DNA from: Candidatus Butyricimonas faecavium
GTDB lineage: Bacteria; Bacteroidota; Bacteroidia; Bacteroidales; Marinifilaceae
DNA: 64,000 nt
Direction: 5' to 3'
Assembly (NCBI GenBank): GCA_944321125.1
Contig: CALUKD010000013.1
Location: 1 to 64,000 of the forward strand
This document shows positions 10,144-18,611 of this stretch, in pieces. Made by a program: the position numbers and the translations under genes. How positions within the stretch are numbered: the first letter of the stretch is position 1; the number at the start of each line of letters is the position of its first letter. The notes beneath the pieces were generated by a model. It made no database searches. It had not been told where the DNA came from and worked only from the letters and a program-made list of their open reading frames with translations.

Positions 10144-10758
10144 TTAATTTCCCATAAGGACAATACCTACACTGATCGTGAAGTTTTGCATGGCTTCTAC
10201 GCTTCCGGACTTAGTTCCGTAGGTGTATTTAGCCCCGATATTAAATGCAAACTGGTCGTTGACAGGGATAATGGTTCCTATTTCAGGCGCAAAAGCGAAT
10301 TGCCATCTTGCATTCGTGGCAGAGAATTGTCCCAGATCAGTTTTTAGTTCTGTCCAACTGGTACCTAATCCGAGTCCCAAGTAAGGTCTGAACATAGTGT
10401 TCTGGTCCGTCAGCCAATAACGTCCCATCACCATGATCGGTACCGTGTTGATGTAACGGTATTGATAGCCGGTGATCGTGTGTATATCTTTACTACCTTT
10501 GAACCGGAAGTCTCCCGTTAATTTACCTTTGTCTTTGTAGAACGTGTTCCAACCGATCATACCCCCGATAGAGAATTTCTCGTTTAGGAAATGATGGTAT
10601 TCAAGATCCATACCCCGGAAACTCATTTTGCCGGCATAATCATTCATTTTGCCGATAGGAACTGACATCTGGTAGTTTAAATTCAGCATTTGTCCTTTTA
10701 CTAATGGGCTAAGCCCGAATAGTATGAGCGATATAATTAATAACTTTCTCATAATCAT
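10144..10758 (-). CDS. Outer-membrane beta-barrel protein, OmpW/porin-like fold
   Basis: This 204-aa exported protein has a signal peptide (MIMRKLLIISLILFGLSPLVKGQ; Met3 could also be the start). It is followed by alternating hydrophobic and polar strands rich in Gly, Tyr and Phe, including RPYLGLGLGTSW and FNIGAKYTYGT, typical of a small 8-stranded barrel. No enzymatic motif is visible. It is in line with, and probably cotranscribed after, the DUF4136 lipoprotein gene 35 bp upstream. The function is unknown; envelope structure or small-molecule passage is the usual guess for this class. Confidence 0.75.
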   Translation of the reverse strand: MIMRKLLIISLILFGLSPLVKGQMLNLNYQMSVPIGKMNDYAGKMSFRGMDLEYHHFLNEKFSIGGMIGWNTFYKDKGKLTGDFRFKGSKDIHTITGYQYRYINTVPIMVMGRYWLTDQNTMFRPYLGLGLGTSWTELKTDLGQFSATNARWQFAFAPEIGTIIPVNDQFAFNIGAKYTYGTKSGSVEAMQNFTISVGIVLMGN

Positions 10759-10793
10759 TTAAATTTAAAATTGACAATTAATGATCTATCCTA

Positions 10794-11450
10794 CTATTTT
10801 TTCAAGTACGGTGACTGGATGAAACACTGGTCAATTGTTGTTTCCATTCTGTCAATAATAGATTGTTTTGAGCCTTGTAATAAACCGTCGGCAACACCAC
10901 TCCAGAGTACAGGCACTTTCTTCGTCGTGCTGGCTTCTTGATTGGTTGCAATCATGTCAATCACGATGGAGCCGCTTCTGTAAGAGTATACCGTTACCGG
11001 ATACCACGGGTATGAAGGACCCCAGCCCGGACCCCATGTCGGGCCCCAGATCCAGTTCCAGCCCGGATACCAACCCCAGTAATTGTACCAGTAATCCGTG
11101 CCATAATAGTAGTTCACGTTAGAGAAAGCTGATACGGTGACAATGAAACTCGGTTGTTGATCTTCCTCGCTAGTCGGTTCGATATACGTGTATCCGAGTT
11201 GGGTAAAATTGTCTTTTACCAGTTGTAAGATTTGTGCGTCGAACTCGTGGTTCGGGGTTTCTCCTTTTGCCACGAAATAAACAATAGTGTCGGGGAGCGA
11301 GAATGTGGTGTACTTGGTGAAGTCCGCATTTTTGTCATAATTCGTTATGGCAACGTCCATCTCCTCCACGTTGTCAGCGCCTCCGGGATAGCATGATACC
11401 AGAAACTGAGCAAACAGTCCGATGAATGATAAAAATAATAAACGTTTCAT
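10794..11450 (-). CDS. DUF4136 domain lipoprotein
   Basis: This 218-aa lipoprotein has a signal ending in the lipobox LVSC (Cys near residue 20). The body resembles DUF4136: an N-terminal strand pattern (TKYTTFSLPDTI), a segment AQILQLVKDNFTQLGYTY, and SFIVTVSAFSNVNYYYG. A striking Trp/Gly/Tyr/Pro-rich tract follows at about residues 122-153 (YWYNYWGWYPGWNW...), then a C-terminal region on IVIDMIA. DUF4136 proteins are envelope lipoproteins of unknown function. It heads a likely two-gene unit with the barrel protein downstream. The aromatic tract is unusual but common in this family. Confidence 0.82.
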   Translation of the reverse strand: MKRLLFLSFIGLFAQFLVSCYPGGADNVEEMDVAITNYDKNADFTKYTTFSLPDTIVYFVAKGETPNHEFDAQILQLVKDNFTQLGYTYIEPTSEEDQQPSFIVTVSAFSNVNYYYGTDYWYNYWGWYPGWNWIWGPTWGPGWGPSYPWYPVTVYSYRSGSIVIDMIATNQEASTTKKVPVLWSGVADGLLQGSKQSIIDRMETTIDQCFIQSPYLKK

Positions 11451-11643
11451 ACTGTGTTAGTTTTAGTTTAACAATTGTTGCTAATATATTTATTTACAAC
11501 GAGATAATCATTACAAGCGATGAGTGTCAAGTTTTGTTCACTTGTGAGATTATATACGCCGACTTGGGCGATAGGTTTCAGCTACACGATTATTTTTTTC
11601 GTGAACCTGTTCTATGTTAATCTGGTAGTCTTAATTTTAGAGG

Positions 11644-12036
11644 CTATTCGGGTTCCGTGCTTAAGATAAGGCGATAGTTATGATCTTTGGCGATATTCAT
11701 AACCTTAACGATTTGTTCCAAGGGAACAGATTTATCTGCTTGAAGGGAAATACACGGATCTTCTAATTCCCGCAGTTCTTCCACGAGTCGACGCTCCAGC
11801 ATGGAGAACGGGATTACTTTTTCGTTCAGATAGAACGTGTAGTTTTTATCGATAGAGACTACCGTGACAGGCTTGTCCGAGGTTTGATTTGTGCTTTTGG
11901 GTAATAATAATTTCAAAGCGTTGGGATTGATCAACGTCGAGGAAATCATGAAGAATAGCAACAATAGGAAGAATATGTCGGTCATGGACGACATATTGAA
12001 ATTCGGGTTAATTTTGCTTTTACGTTTTATTGCCAT
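11644..12036 (-). CDS. exbD: ExbD/TolR family biopolymer transport protein
   Basis: This 130-aa protein has the ExbD layout: a short basic cytoplasmic N-terminus (KRKSKINP), one TM helix (about 18-37) preceded by the proton-path motif MTDIFFLLLLFFM with Asp19, and a periplasmic domain of about 90 residues. With the ExbB homologue 17 bp upstream it would form the inner-membrane proton-driven motor that energises TonB or Tol-like partners. No tonB gene adjoins it, so the partner must be elsewhere. Bacteroidota usually carry several such pairs, so the client system cannot be named. Confidence 0.9.
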   Translation of the reverse strand: MAIKRKSKINPNFNMSSMTDIFFLLLLFFMISSTLINPNALKLLLPKSTNQTSDKPVTVVSIDKNYTFYLNEKVIPFSMLERRLVEELRELEDPCISLQADKSVPLEQIVKVMNIAKDHNYRLILSTEPE

Positions 12037-12053
12037 GACGGTATAATTGAAAG

Positions 12054-12722
12054 TTATTTTTTGGGACGGAGGTATTCAATGAGTTCGGAGGAGTAGTGTT
12101 CCATGCGGGAAACAATTTTGTCAACACGGGCAACCAGAAAATTGTAGGCCAGTTGGCCGATGATCCCAACTATCAACCCGGCCACGGTGGTGATCATGGC
12201 AGTGTAAATACCCCGGGAAAGTAGTCCGATGTCAATGCTGTTTCCGGCCATGGACATGTCGTAGAAGGATTGTACCATCCCGACCACGGTTCCCAAAAAA
12301 CCGATCATGGGGGCGGTTCCGGCACAAGTGGCTAAGGTTGGAAGGCCTCGTTCTAAGTTGGCAACCTCGTAATTGGCTGTGTCTTCCATTGCCTGACGAA
12401 TTTCTTGCGGGTCTTCGTTGCTTATCTTGATCCCCTTGGCGATAGTATGTGCCAGAGGGGATGCTTCTTTTTCACATTCCTCAAGAGCAACCCGTGTATT
12501 ACCCGTTTTCAAGGCTTCTTGTATTTTTTCCATGAAAGGGATATCTGTGAGACCTATTTTGCGGATAAGCCAGAATCTTTCGCAAGCGATGTAGATAATG
12601 ATAACAGACAATATAAATATGGGGATCATCAGCCAGCCGCCCATCACGACCATATCCCATAGGTTCATTCCAGCGTTGTTTGCGGGAGCAGTTTGAACTG
12701 CCAGTATAAAAGTTCTAATCAT
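12054..12722 (-). CDS. exbB: MotA/TolQ/ExbB family proton channel
   Basis: This 222-aa inner-membrane protein has three predicted TM helices (about 28-48, 130-150, 170-195). The TolQ/ExbB core contains LATCAGTAPMIGFLGTVVGMVQSF and a following TM with TTVAGLIVGIIG. It precedes exbD by 17 bp on the same strand, so the two form a motor operon. The N-terminus (VQTAPANNAGMNLWDM) is short, lacking the long periplasmic extension seen in some Bacteroidota ExbB proteins. Confidence 0.92.
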   Translation of the reverse strand: MIRTFILAVQTAPANNAGMNLWDMVVMGGWLMIPIFILSVIIIYIACERFWLIRKIGLTDIPFMEKIQEALKTGNTRVALEECEKEASPLAHTIAKGIKISNEDPQEIRQAMEDTANYEVANLERGLPTLATCAGTAPMIGFLGTVVGMVQSFYDMSMAGNSIDIGLLSRGIYTAMITTVAGLIVGIIGQLAYNFLVARVDKIVSRMEHYSSELIEYLRPKK

Positions 12723-12808
12723 ACTTGTTTTTTATAGTCGTGCGAAGATAATGTGGTTTTTATGAATTCACAAATTCGAGGGGAAAAAGTTGGTGAAGTT
12801 TATAAACT

Positions 12809-12842
12809 AGCGGAATGTCAAAAACAATTTTGACATTCCGCT
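12809..12842 (-). terminator. Long-stem hairpin, likely terminator of the ABC operon
   Basis: A perfect 15-bp inverted repeat, AGCGGAATGTCAAAA (12809-12823) and TTTTGACATTCCGCT (12828-12842), encloses a 4-base loop. It sits just past the stop codon of the minus-strand ABC permease and upstream of exbB. The T-rich part is inside the stem, so the assignment rests on its strength and position. Confidence 0.65.
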
Positions 12843-12847
12843 TTGCA

Positions 12848-13804
12848 TCATCGGGATCTGATTTCCTTTCTCATGAAAGAACCATACGAGAGTGCGAAAC
12901 AGATGACGGTGGCGGCAATCAGTCCCGTGAGTTGTGGCCAGACGACCATTAAACTTTGTCCCAGTGGTAGCGGGCTGGGGATTGCCCCATGAACTTGTTC
13001 CATGGTCAAGGGACCCAAGCTACGAACCGAGGGCATCAGTAGTGTCGTGGTTGCCTCGTTGAAGAGCATGCTCGGGGCAAAACGCAATAGGTTGAGCATG
13101 AATTTCTGATAACTGATGACTTGGTAGGCGCTAGCCATGGCCGAGGGGCTGATGGCTTTACCGACCAAGTTGATAATCATGTTGTAAAACACGCTGAAGA
13201 ATAACCATACGGCCACGCATGCCAGAGCCGAGGTGGCGGCCTGTTTGAACTTTATTGAAAAGAAAATGGATAAGTTCAGCCAGAAGGCCACGTAAATAAT
13301 ACTAACTACCACAAAGGCTATAATGCGTAAAAACTCTTCTGCGGTCGGCGGTATCCCTATCGCTATTAGCCCGAATCCCATAACCAGAAGTGCCAGGGTT
13401 AGTAACATACTCCCGATAACGATCAAGGCTCCCACGAATTTGGCATTGATCAGGTAATCCCGGTGAATGGGTTGGGACAGGATGCGACTAAGCGTTCCTT
13501 TGCTTTGTTCGGAATTGATGGCATCAAACCCGAGCGCGATGCCTAATAACGGTCCGAGAAAGTTAATGAAGATCACGAACGAGGGCAGGGTGCCGTCGGA
13601 TACGGTGAATAGTTTCAAGAACAAGAATGAACCGTCGGGATCATTGGGTTTGATGGCTGCCCCGATATTGGTTAATGCCGTATAGAGGGAACCCATGCAA
13701 GTCAGTGCGATAATGGCTATTAGGATAATGAATTTCCAGCTTCTGACATGGTCGGCCACTTCTTTACGGACAATAACCCAGAACGGACTTTGTATTTTAT
13801 TCAT
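12848..13804 (-). CDS. ABC-2 type transporter permease (NosY-like)
   Basis: This 318-aa membrane protein has six or so predicted TM helices. It starts with the short cytoplasmic segment WVIVRKEVADHVRSWKFIILI and contains the family landmark EQSKGTLSRILSQPIHRDYLINAKF after TM2, as in ABC-2/NosY permeases. Its start overlaps the end of the ATPase gene by 8 bp, so the two are translationally coupled. With the ATPase and the NEW3-domain protein upstream it forms a three-gene export or membrane-remodelling unit. The substrate is not apparent. Confidence 0.88.
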   Translation of the reverse strand: MNKIQSPFWVIVRKEVADHVRSWKFIILIAIIALTCMGSLYTALTNIGAAIKPNDPDGSFLFLKLFTVSDGTLPSFVIFINFLGPLLGIALGFDAINSEQSKGTLSRILSQPIHRDYLINAKFVGALIVIGSMLLTLALLVMGFGLIAIGIPPTAEEFLRIIAFVVVSIIYVAFWLNLSIFFSIKFKQAATSALACVAVWLFFSVFYNMIINLVGKAISPSAMASAYQVISYQKFMLNLLRFAPSMLFNEATTTLLMPSVRSLGPLTMEQVHGAIPSPLPLGQSLMVVWPQLTGLIAATVICFALSYGSFMRKEIRSR

Positions 13805-14537
13805 GGCTTTTTCCTCCTCCGAAATAACGGTTATACATATTTTCGAGCCCGTGTTCCTCGTTTTGTAACTCGTTGACGTTGACTTCTGCCAAGAGTTTAC
13901 CTCCCCCGAACAGGCCTACCCGGTCGCAGATTTGCTGAACTTGATCCAGGTGATGGGAAGAGAATAGTACGGTCAGCCCGTTTTCCTCTCTCAGTTGCCG
14001 GATCAAATCCATGAATTCCTGAACCCCTGCCGGGTCAATACCGGATGTCGGTTCGTCAAGGATAATCACTTCCGGTTGTTTGATCAGCACATCCGCCAGT
14101 CCGAGGCGTTGGCGCATACCCCGGGAGTATTTCCCGGCTTTCTTCTGTGTGTCAACCGGTAGCCCTACCCGTTCGAGTAATTCCTCAGCCTTGGTTCTTG
14201 CATTCGCTTCCGGGATCCGGTTCAGGCGGGCCGTGTACAACAGGTTCTCGATACCTGTCATGTCATCATAGAATCCGACGTCTTCCGGTAGGTAACCCAC
14301 CTTTTCCCGTACCTGTATCGGGTTTCGGGTCGAATTGATCCTGCAGACCTGTACAGTTCCGGAAGTTGGGTCCGTCAATCCGAGCATCATCAGAATTGTC
14401 GTGGATTTACCGGCCCCGTTAGGTCCGAGAATCCCGAATATTTCCCCTTTTTGGACGGAGAGATTTATGTGGTCAACAGCGGTGAATTTCCCGTACTTTT
14501 TTGTCAGTTCATGAAGTTCGATGATAGGCTCGCTCAT
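13797..14537 (-). CDS. ABC transporter ATP-binding protein
   Basis: This 246-aa ATPase has Walker A GPNGAGKST (about residues 38-46), the Q-loop region, signature YSRGMRQRLGLA (a variant of LSGGQ), Walker B VIILDEPTSGID (about 159-170) and the switch His in SSHHLDQV. The C-terminus is short, as in NosF/CcmA-type exporters. It sits between the NEW3-domain gene (3-bp gap) and the permease (8-bp overlap). The arrangement resembles Bacteroidota gliding/Nos-type ABC units, but the cargo is unknown. Confidence 0.93.
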   Translation of the reverse strand: MSEPIIELHELTKKYGKFTAVDHINLSVQKGEIFGILGPNGAGKSTTILMMLGLTDPTSGTVQVCRINSTRNPIQVREKVGYLPEDVGFYDDMTGIENLLYTARLNRIPEANARTKAEELLERVGLPVDTQKKAGKYSRGMRQRLGLADVLIKQPEVIILDEPTSGIDPAGVQEFMDLIRQLREENGLTVLFSSHHLDQVQQICDRVGLFGGGKLLAEVNVNELQNEEHGLENMYNRYFGGGKSHE

Positions 14538-14540
14538 GAT

Positions 14541-15692
14541 CTACCTCCTTCCATATTTACGGAACAGGTAGTACACGCATCCCAAGGCGACAAGGATGAC
14601 CAGTACGCCCATCCAACCCCAGATCATGGGTGTTCTCACCGCGATTCTGAAATCTGCCGAGGAGTTTACTTCCGGTGTTTTGGTAGATATTTTAGTCACG
14701 TAATCTCCCGGAAGAGCTTTTTTGGATGCTTTTACCGTGGCTGTCACGTTAGCGGTTTCACCCGCTTTCAAGCGATTGATTTTTGTCGGTTCGAAGGTTA
14801 CTTCCCAGTCAACCGGTTTGTTGGCAGATAGCTGGATGTCCTTTAGTTCTGCCGATCCGGTATTCCGGACAATTAAGTCTATATTCTTGTTATCTCCTGC
14901 GGTGATCTTGCTGCTAAGCAGGCCACGGGGTGTTGTCAGTTCCATCTGGTAGGTTCCCGTGATCACGACTTCCAACTCTAGTTCGGCAGAGGTGGTGCTT
15001 GTCGTTGCACGTACCGGGATCTTGTAACTTCCGGCTTCAACGTTGGCCGGCGGGTTAATGTCAATCGTGATGTTCTGGGTGGCATTCGGTTCAACTTGGG
15101 CGGATGTGGCTTGCTTGTAGTTTGCCTTGAAAACTACGTTCCATCCTCTAGGAGCTTGCGCCATCAGTGCGTAGAGCTGTTGTTCTGCCGTTTGGTTTTT
15201 TAGCGTGGCGTTGAAGGTAAACGAGGATTTGGAGTTCCCTTGCATGTTGGGTTGATTCGTGATAAAATCGGTTTGGTAGGTACCTTGTTTGGATACCGTG
15301 ATTGCGATGGGGAGTTCTCCAAGTCCCTCGGCAACCACCGTGAAACGGTAAGTTCCTTTGTTGACTTTTAGCGGAATGTCCACTTTTAACGAAACGTTCT
15401 TTTTCTCGTGGGGTAGGACCGCAAGTTCACTAATGGTCCACGTGCCGGCTTTCAATTCGTAATTCCAGCCTCGTGGCAGTCCTTTCACGGATAAATTCAC
15501 GTTTTTAACTACATCGTAGTTGTTGATAACATCAATACTGTAGTTTACAGATTCTCCCGGTGGAACAGCGATTTTCGTGTAGGGAGTGTACAGAATCACA
15601 TTCTTGTCGGATTCCGAGGCCTGCAGTTGTATGGGAAGAACACCCATCAGCAGTACCAGTAACAGATTAAAATAATTTGCACGCATTGTCAT
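14541..15692 (-). CDS. NEW3-domain exported protein with C-terminal membrane anchor
   Basis: This 383-aa protein has an N-terminal signal (residues 1-25), then three or so Ig-like beta-sandwich repeats of the NEW3/CARDB type. Each contains phrases such as YSIDVINNYDVVKNVNLSVKGLPRGW and LIVRNTGSAELKDIQLSANKP. One TM helix follows near 355-375, with the basic tail RKYGRR. Such proteins often precede an ABC ATPase-permease pair in Bacteroidota and Firmicutes and probably act as its extracytoplasmic partner. It is the first gene of the three-gene minus-strand operon. Confidence 0.85.
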   Translation of the reverse strand: MTMRANYFNLLLVLLMGVLPIQLQASESDKNVILYTPYTKIAVPPGESVNYSIDVINNYDVVKNVNLSVKGLPRGWNYELKAGTWTISELAVLPHEKKNVSLKVDIPLKVNKGTYRFTVVAEGLGELPIAITVSKQGTYQTDFITNQPNMQGNSKSSFTFNATLKNQTAEQQLYALMAQAPRGWNVVFKANYKQATSAQVEPNATQNITIDINPPANVEAGSYKIPVRATTSTTSAELELEVVITGTYQMELTTPRGLLSSKITAGDNKNIDLIVRNTGSAELKDIQLSANKPVDWEVTFEPTKINRLKAGETANVTATVKASKKALPGDYVTKISTKTPEVNSSADFRIAVRTPMIWGWMGVLVILVALGCVYYLFRKYGRR

Positions 15693-15807
15693 AAAAATTT
15701 TCGTTAGATAATTTTGATATGATTTTCAATACGTTCCCAAATATATATACTATCTGTATTACTTATTTTTAAAAGATTTGAAAAAAAATTATTGGGGTTC
15801 ATAGAAT

Positions 15808-15868
15808 CTATAAAGTTCATAAAGTCTAGAGGAATCTAAAATTAGTAAGGACTTTATGAACTTTATAG
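15808..15868. repeat. 19-bp perfect inverted repeat with 23-nt loop
   Basis: CTATAAAGTTCATAAAGTC (15808-15826) is exactly complementary to 15850-15868. It lies in the 191-bp gap between the stop of the YeiH-type gene and the start of the NEW3 gene, both on the minus strand. A further direct copy of CTTTATAG follows at 15870-15877. It could be an AT-rich transcript-end hairpin or a copy of a dispersed palindromic repeat; a single window cannot tell. Confidence 0.8.
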
Positions 15869-15883
15869 TCTTTATAGATTAAT

Positions 15884-16825
15884 TTACAGTAGTATAATTA
15901 CGCTAGCTGATAAAGCGCTGATGCAAATCCAAAGGATGATACCTAACAAGATCGGTTTGAAACCTACTTGTTTGATGGTATCTTTAGAGAGGCCTGCACC
16001 GATAAGGAATAGCGTGAATAACATTCCGACTTTGGCGAATCCCACGATTTGTGTGTAGAGATGTCCCCATTGCGGCGTGTAGGTAGCGATGATCATGGCT
16101 ACAATGTAGAAGAAAATAAAGTAAGGAATGGATATTTTTGATTTGGTGTTTGTTCCTTTATTATAGAAGAAGGCGGCGATCAATGAAACCGGGATGATCC
16201 AAAGTGCCCGGATCAGTTTGGTCGTGGTAGCGATGGCTAAAGCCTCGTTACTGAATGTTTTAGCAGCACCGACCACGGAACTCGTGTCGTGAATGGCTAT
16301 GGCGCACCAGTACCCGAATTGATGATCGTCCATTTCCAGCCAGCGGCCGATTACGGGAAAGATGAATAACGCCACGGCGTTAAGCATGAAAATGGTTCCC
16401 ATGGCCACGGTGATGTCCTTGTCCTTGGCTTTAATCACGGGAGCTAGGGCAGCGATGGCACTTCCCCCGCAGATGGCAGTTCCTCCGGAAACGAGAAACC
16501 CGGTATCCCGGTTGACCCTTAGTTTGCTGGTAAAGAATAATCCCAGTCCGATGGTAACAACGATGGAAAATATGGTGAACAGGATTCCTGTTTTCCCGGC
16601 CTCGATGGCTTGTTCTACGTTCATGCCGAAACCTAGGCCCACAACGGATATTTGGAGAAGTATATGAGTGATTCGGCTATTGATTGCCAAGAACGGGTGG
16701 CCGATAGTCAACGATAAAATTAAACCTAGTAAAAGGGCAAAGCCCGGATCAAGGAATGGTACAAGGAATAAAGCTACGATGAAAAGTACTTCCTTTTGAT
16801 TTTTGTTCAGTTGAATTTTGCTCAT
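15884..16825 (-). CDS. YeiH/UPF0324 family putative sulfate exporter
   Basis: This 313-aa inner-membrane protein has about ten TM helices. Family landmarks are LLQISVVGLGFGMNVEQAIEAG, SGGTAICGGSAIAALAPVIKA and AIHDTSSVVGAA, the conserved core of the UPF0324 family. Homologues are annotated as sulfate or sulfur-compound exporters and are often controlled by an adjacent LysR regulator. Here the LysR gene lies 1.8 kb away on the same strand, separated by an opposing XRE/ImmA/PIN module. The substrate assignment is family-based only. Confidence 0.9.
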   Translation of the reverse strand: MSKIQLNKNQKEVLFIVALFLVPFLDPGFALLLGLILSLTIGHPFLAINSRITHILLQISVVGLGFGMNVEQAIEAGKTGILFTIFSIVVTIGLGLFFTSKLRVNRDTGFLVSGGTAICGGSAIAALAPVIKAKDKDITVAMGTIFMLNAVALFIFPVIGRWLEMDDHQFGYWCAIAIHDTSSVVGAAKTFSNEALAIATTTKLIRALWIIPVSLIAAFFYNKGTNTKSKISIPYFIFFYIVAMIIATYTPQWGHLYTQIVGFAKVGMLFTLFLIGAGLSKDTIKQVGFKPILLGIILWICISALSASVIILL

Positions 16826-16967
16826 AATCTTTAGTTATTTGTTCGGTGCAAAATTCTTTCAAATGTATGAATTTTGGAAATAAGAAATATTCAGATAGTA
16901 TAACTAGAGGTAATACATTGTTACTCCCTGCAAATTTGAGATAAGAATGTAAATTTTGTAGAAAAAC

Positions 16968-17012
16968 GTGGCAAAATTTGTGTTCGTGATAAATTAGTAG
17001 TAATTTTGCCAC
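16968..17012 (+). promoter_or_regulatory. Promoter with overlapping palindromic operator for the XRE module
   Basis: A Bacteroidota-type promoter is visible: -33 TTTG (16977-16980), 20-bp spacer, -7 TAATTTTG (17001-17008, exact match to TAnnTTTG). An 11-bp perfect inverted repeat, GTGGCAAAATT (16968-16978) and AATTTTGCCAC (17002-17012), places one half-site on each promoter box. This is what autorepression by the downstream XRE protein would need. An SD AAGGAG (17021-17026) lies 7 bp before the ATG. Confidence 0.75.
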
Positions 17013-17033
17013 AGAAATGAAAGGAGAACACTC

Positions 17034-17387
17034 ATGAAAATGATTAATCAAGTTGTTGGAGAAAATCTAAAGAAAATTAGAGAGTTATCCGGTTTTACAC
17101 AAGAAGAGGTTGCCAAATCTATAGGAGTAGAACGCTCTACTTATAGTAATTATGAAGGGGGAATACGTGAAATTCCTTATCATGTTTTGGAAAATGTTTC
17201 AAATTTATTCGGTTGCGAAGCATTTGTGTTGTTTGAAGATAGTATTCATGCGGACAATGAAATTATGGCTACAGCTTTCAGAATTTCAGATTTAGAAGAG
17301 AATGATTTGAAGGAGATAGCAATTTTTAAGGATATTGTGATGTCTTATCTTAAAATGGAGCGTATAGCACAACATGAGGCCGAATAA
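17034..17387 (+). CDS. XRE-family helix-turn-helix regulator
   Basis: This 117-aa DNA-binding protein has an HTH_3 domain at about residues 11-65 (LKKIRELSGFTQEEVAKSIGVERSTYSNYEGG) and a helical C-terminal tail. The ATG at 17034 follows an unusually good SD (AAGGAG, 7-bp spacer). It is the first gene of a three-gene overlapping operon with an ImmA/IrrE protease (14-bp overlap) and a PIN-domain protein. It probably represses its own promoter through the inverted repeat at 16968-17012, with cleavage by the ImmA-like protease as a possible relief mechanism. Confidence 0.92.
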   Translation: MKMINQVVGENLKKIRELSGFTQEEVAKSIGVERSTYSNYEGGIREIPYHVLENVSNLFGCEAFVLFEDSIHADNEIMATAFRISDLEENDLKEIAIFKDIVMSYLKMERIAQHEAE

Positions 17388-18111
17388 GTTTGTTATCGAG
17401 AAACAAGTTTCTGGGTTTCGCTCGGATAATGGGCTTAGTTTGTCTGAACCCATTGCTTTAAAAAGTTTACTTTTGAAGTTGAACATTCTTACTATTTTTA
17501 GGCCATTGTCTGAAAATTTTTCGGGAATGTGTTTAAAAGATAAATCGGGCCATCGCTTTATGCTCGTTAATTCCAATCAATCCCAAGGAAGGCAACATTT
17601 TACGATTGCTCATGAATTGTATCATCTTTATATAGAAGAAAATCCCACACCACACAAGTGTAATCCGGGGAATGGTAGCAAGGATCCGGTAGAGCAATGT
17701 GCTGATATGTTTGCTTCTTCCTTATTAATGCCTGAAACTGGTATATGCCAATTAATATCTGAGACAGAGTTGACAACTAAAAATATATCTATAGCGACAG
17801 TTTTGAAACTTGAACATTATTTTTCTGTCTCCCGTTCGGCTTTGTTATATCGATTGTTAAATATCAAGCTTATAACAGAAATCACACGTGCTAAGATTGC
17901 AGCTTTGGGAGTAAAAAGCTCTGCACGGAGTTTCGGGTATGATACAGCTTTATATGAATCAGCAAATGAAGGGTTGATTATTGGTGATTTTGGGGAAAAG
18001 GCACATGGTTTATTTGAGCAAGGAAAAATTTCGGAAGGTCATTATATCGAATTACTTCATAAAATAAATATAGATGAAACTCAGGAAAACGAAGATAGTA
18101 CTCGATGCTGA
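17374..18111 (+). CDS. ImmA/IrrE family metallo-endopeptidase
   Basis: This 245-aa protein has the zinc-protease signature HELYH (His80, Glu81, His84) in FTIAHELYHLYIE. A likely third-ligand region follows: DPVEQCADMFASSLLMP, which matches the ImmA/IrrE pattern. ImmA-type proteases cleave XRE repressors of mobile elements and stress or toxin loci. This one overlaps the XRE gene by 14 bp and the PIN gene by 38 bp, so all three are likely co-translated. The N-terminal 60 residues and the C-terminal 100 lack motifs I can name. Confidence 0.9.
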   Translation: MRPNKFVIEKQVSGFRSDNGLSLSEPIALKSLLLKLNILTIFRPLSENFSGMCLKDKSGHRFMLVNSNQSQGRQHFTIAHELYHLYIEENPTPHKCNPGNGSKDPVEQCADMFASSLLMPETGICQLISETELTTKNISIATVLKLEHYFSVSRSALLYRLLNIKLITEITRAKIAALGVKSSARSFGYDTALYESANEGLIIGDFGEKAHGLFEQGKISEGHYIELLHKINIDETQENEDSTRC

Positions 18112-18598
18112 TGTAATTATTCATTTTATGGAAGCTGATCGTTTTTCGATGCTACCAGAAATATTTCCTGAATATGAATATTTGATATTAGATGTAGTTT
18201 ATCATGAGATTGCCAAAAACTCCCAGACGAAAAATTTCATAGATAAATATCTGCATTTTTTTTCAAAATTAAGGGTGGAGATTTTTGTTCCTAAAGGGGA
18301 ATCAATGAAAGAATACTTTTTGTTGCAACGAACCTTGGGAAAAGGGGAGAGTGCTTGTATGGTTTATTGTAAGGATAACCGGGATGTGTTGGGGAGTAGT
18401 AATCTGAAAGATATACAAAGGTATTGCTCTGAGAATAGAATTATTTATCTGACAACACTGGATTTCTTGTATTATGCATATTGTAGAGGAAAAATGACGG
18501 AACAGGAATGTCTTGTATTTATGAGAGCTGTAAATAATGCAGGGAGTAAGCTTCCGGTTGTTGATATTACTCGGTACACGTGTAACGTGCATATTTAG
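18074..18598 (+). CDS. PIN-domain-like ribonuclease, putative toxin
   Basis: This 174-aa protein begins KTKIVLDADVIIHF, the first strand of a PIN domain with Asp11 and Asp13. Later acidic positions fit the fold: VVYHEIAKN, GKGESACMVYCKDN (Glu near 96) and LTTLDFLYYAY. PIN proteins are Mg2+-dependent RNases, often toxins. Its start overlaps the protease gene, so it is the third member of an XRE-ImmA-PIN operon. The gene ends 13 bp before the convergent LysR gene. Toxicity is inferred, not shown. Confidence 0.75.
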   Translation: MKLRKTKIVLDADVIIHFMEADRFSMLPEIFPEYEYLILDVVYHEIAKNSQTKNFIDKYLHFFSKLRVEIFVPKGESMKEYFLLQRTLGKGESACMVYCKDNRDVLGSSNLKDIQRYCSENRIIYLTTLDFLYYAYCRGKMTEQECLVFMRAVNNAGSKLPVVDITRYTCNVHI

Positions 18599-18611
18599 AT
18601 TGAATTGGTTA

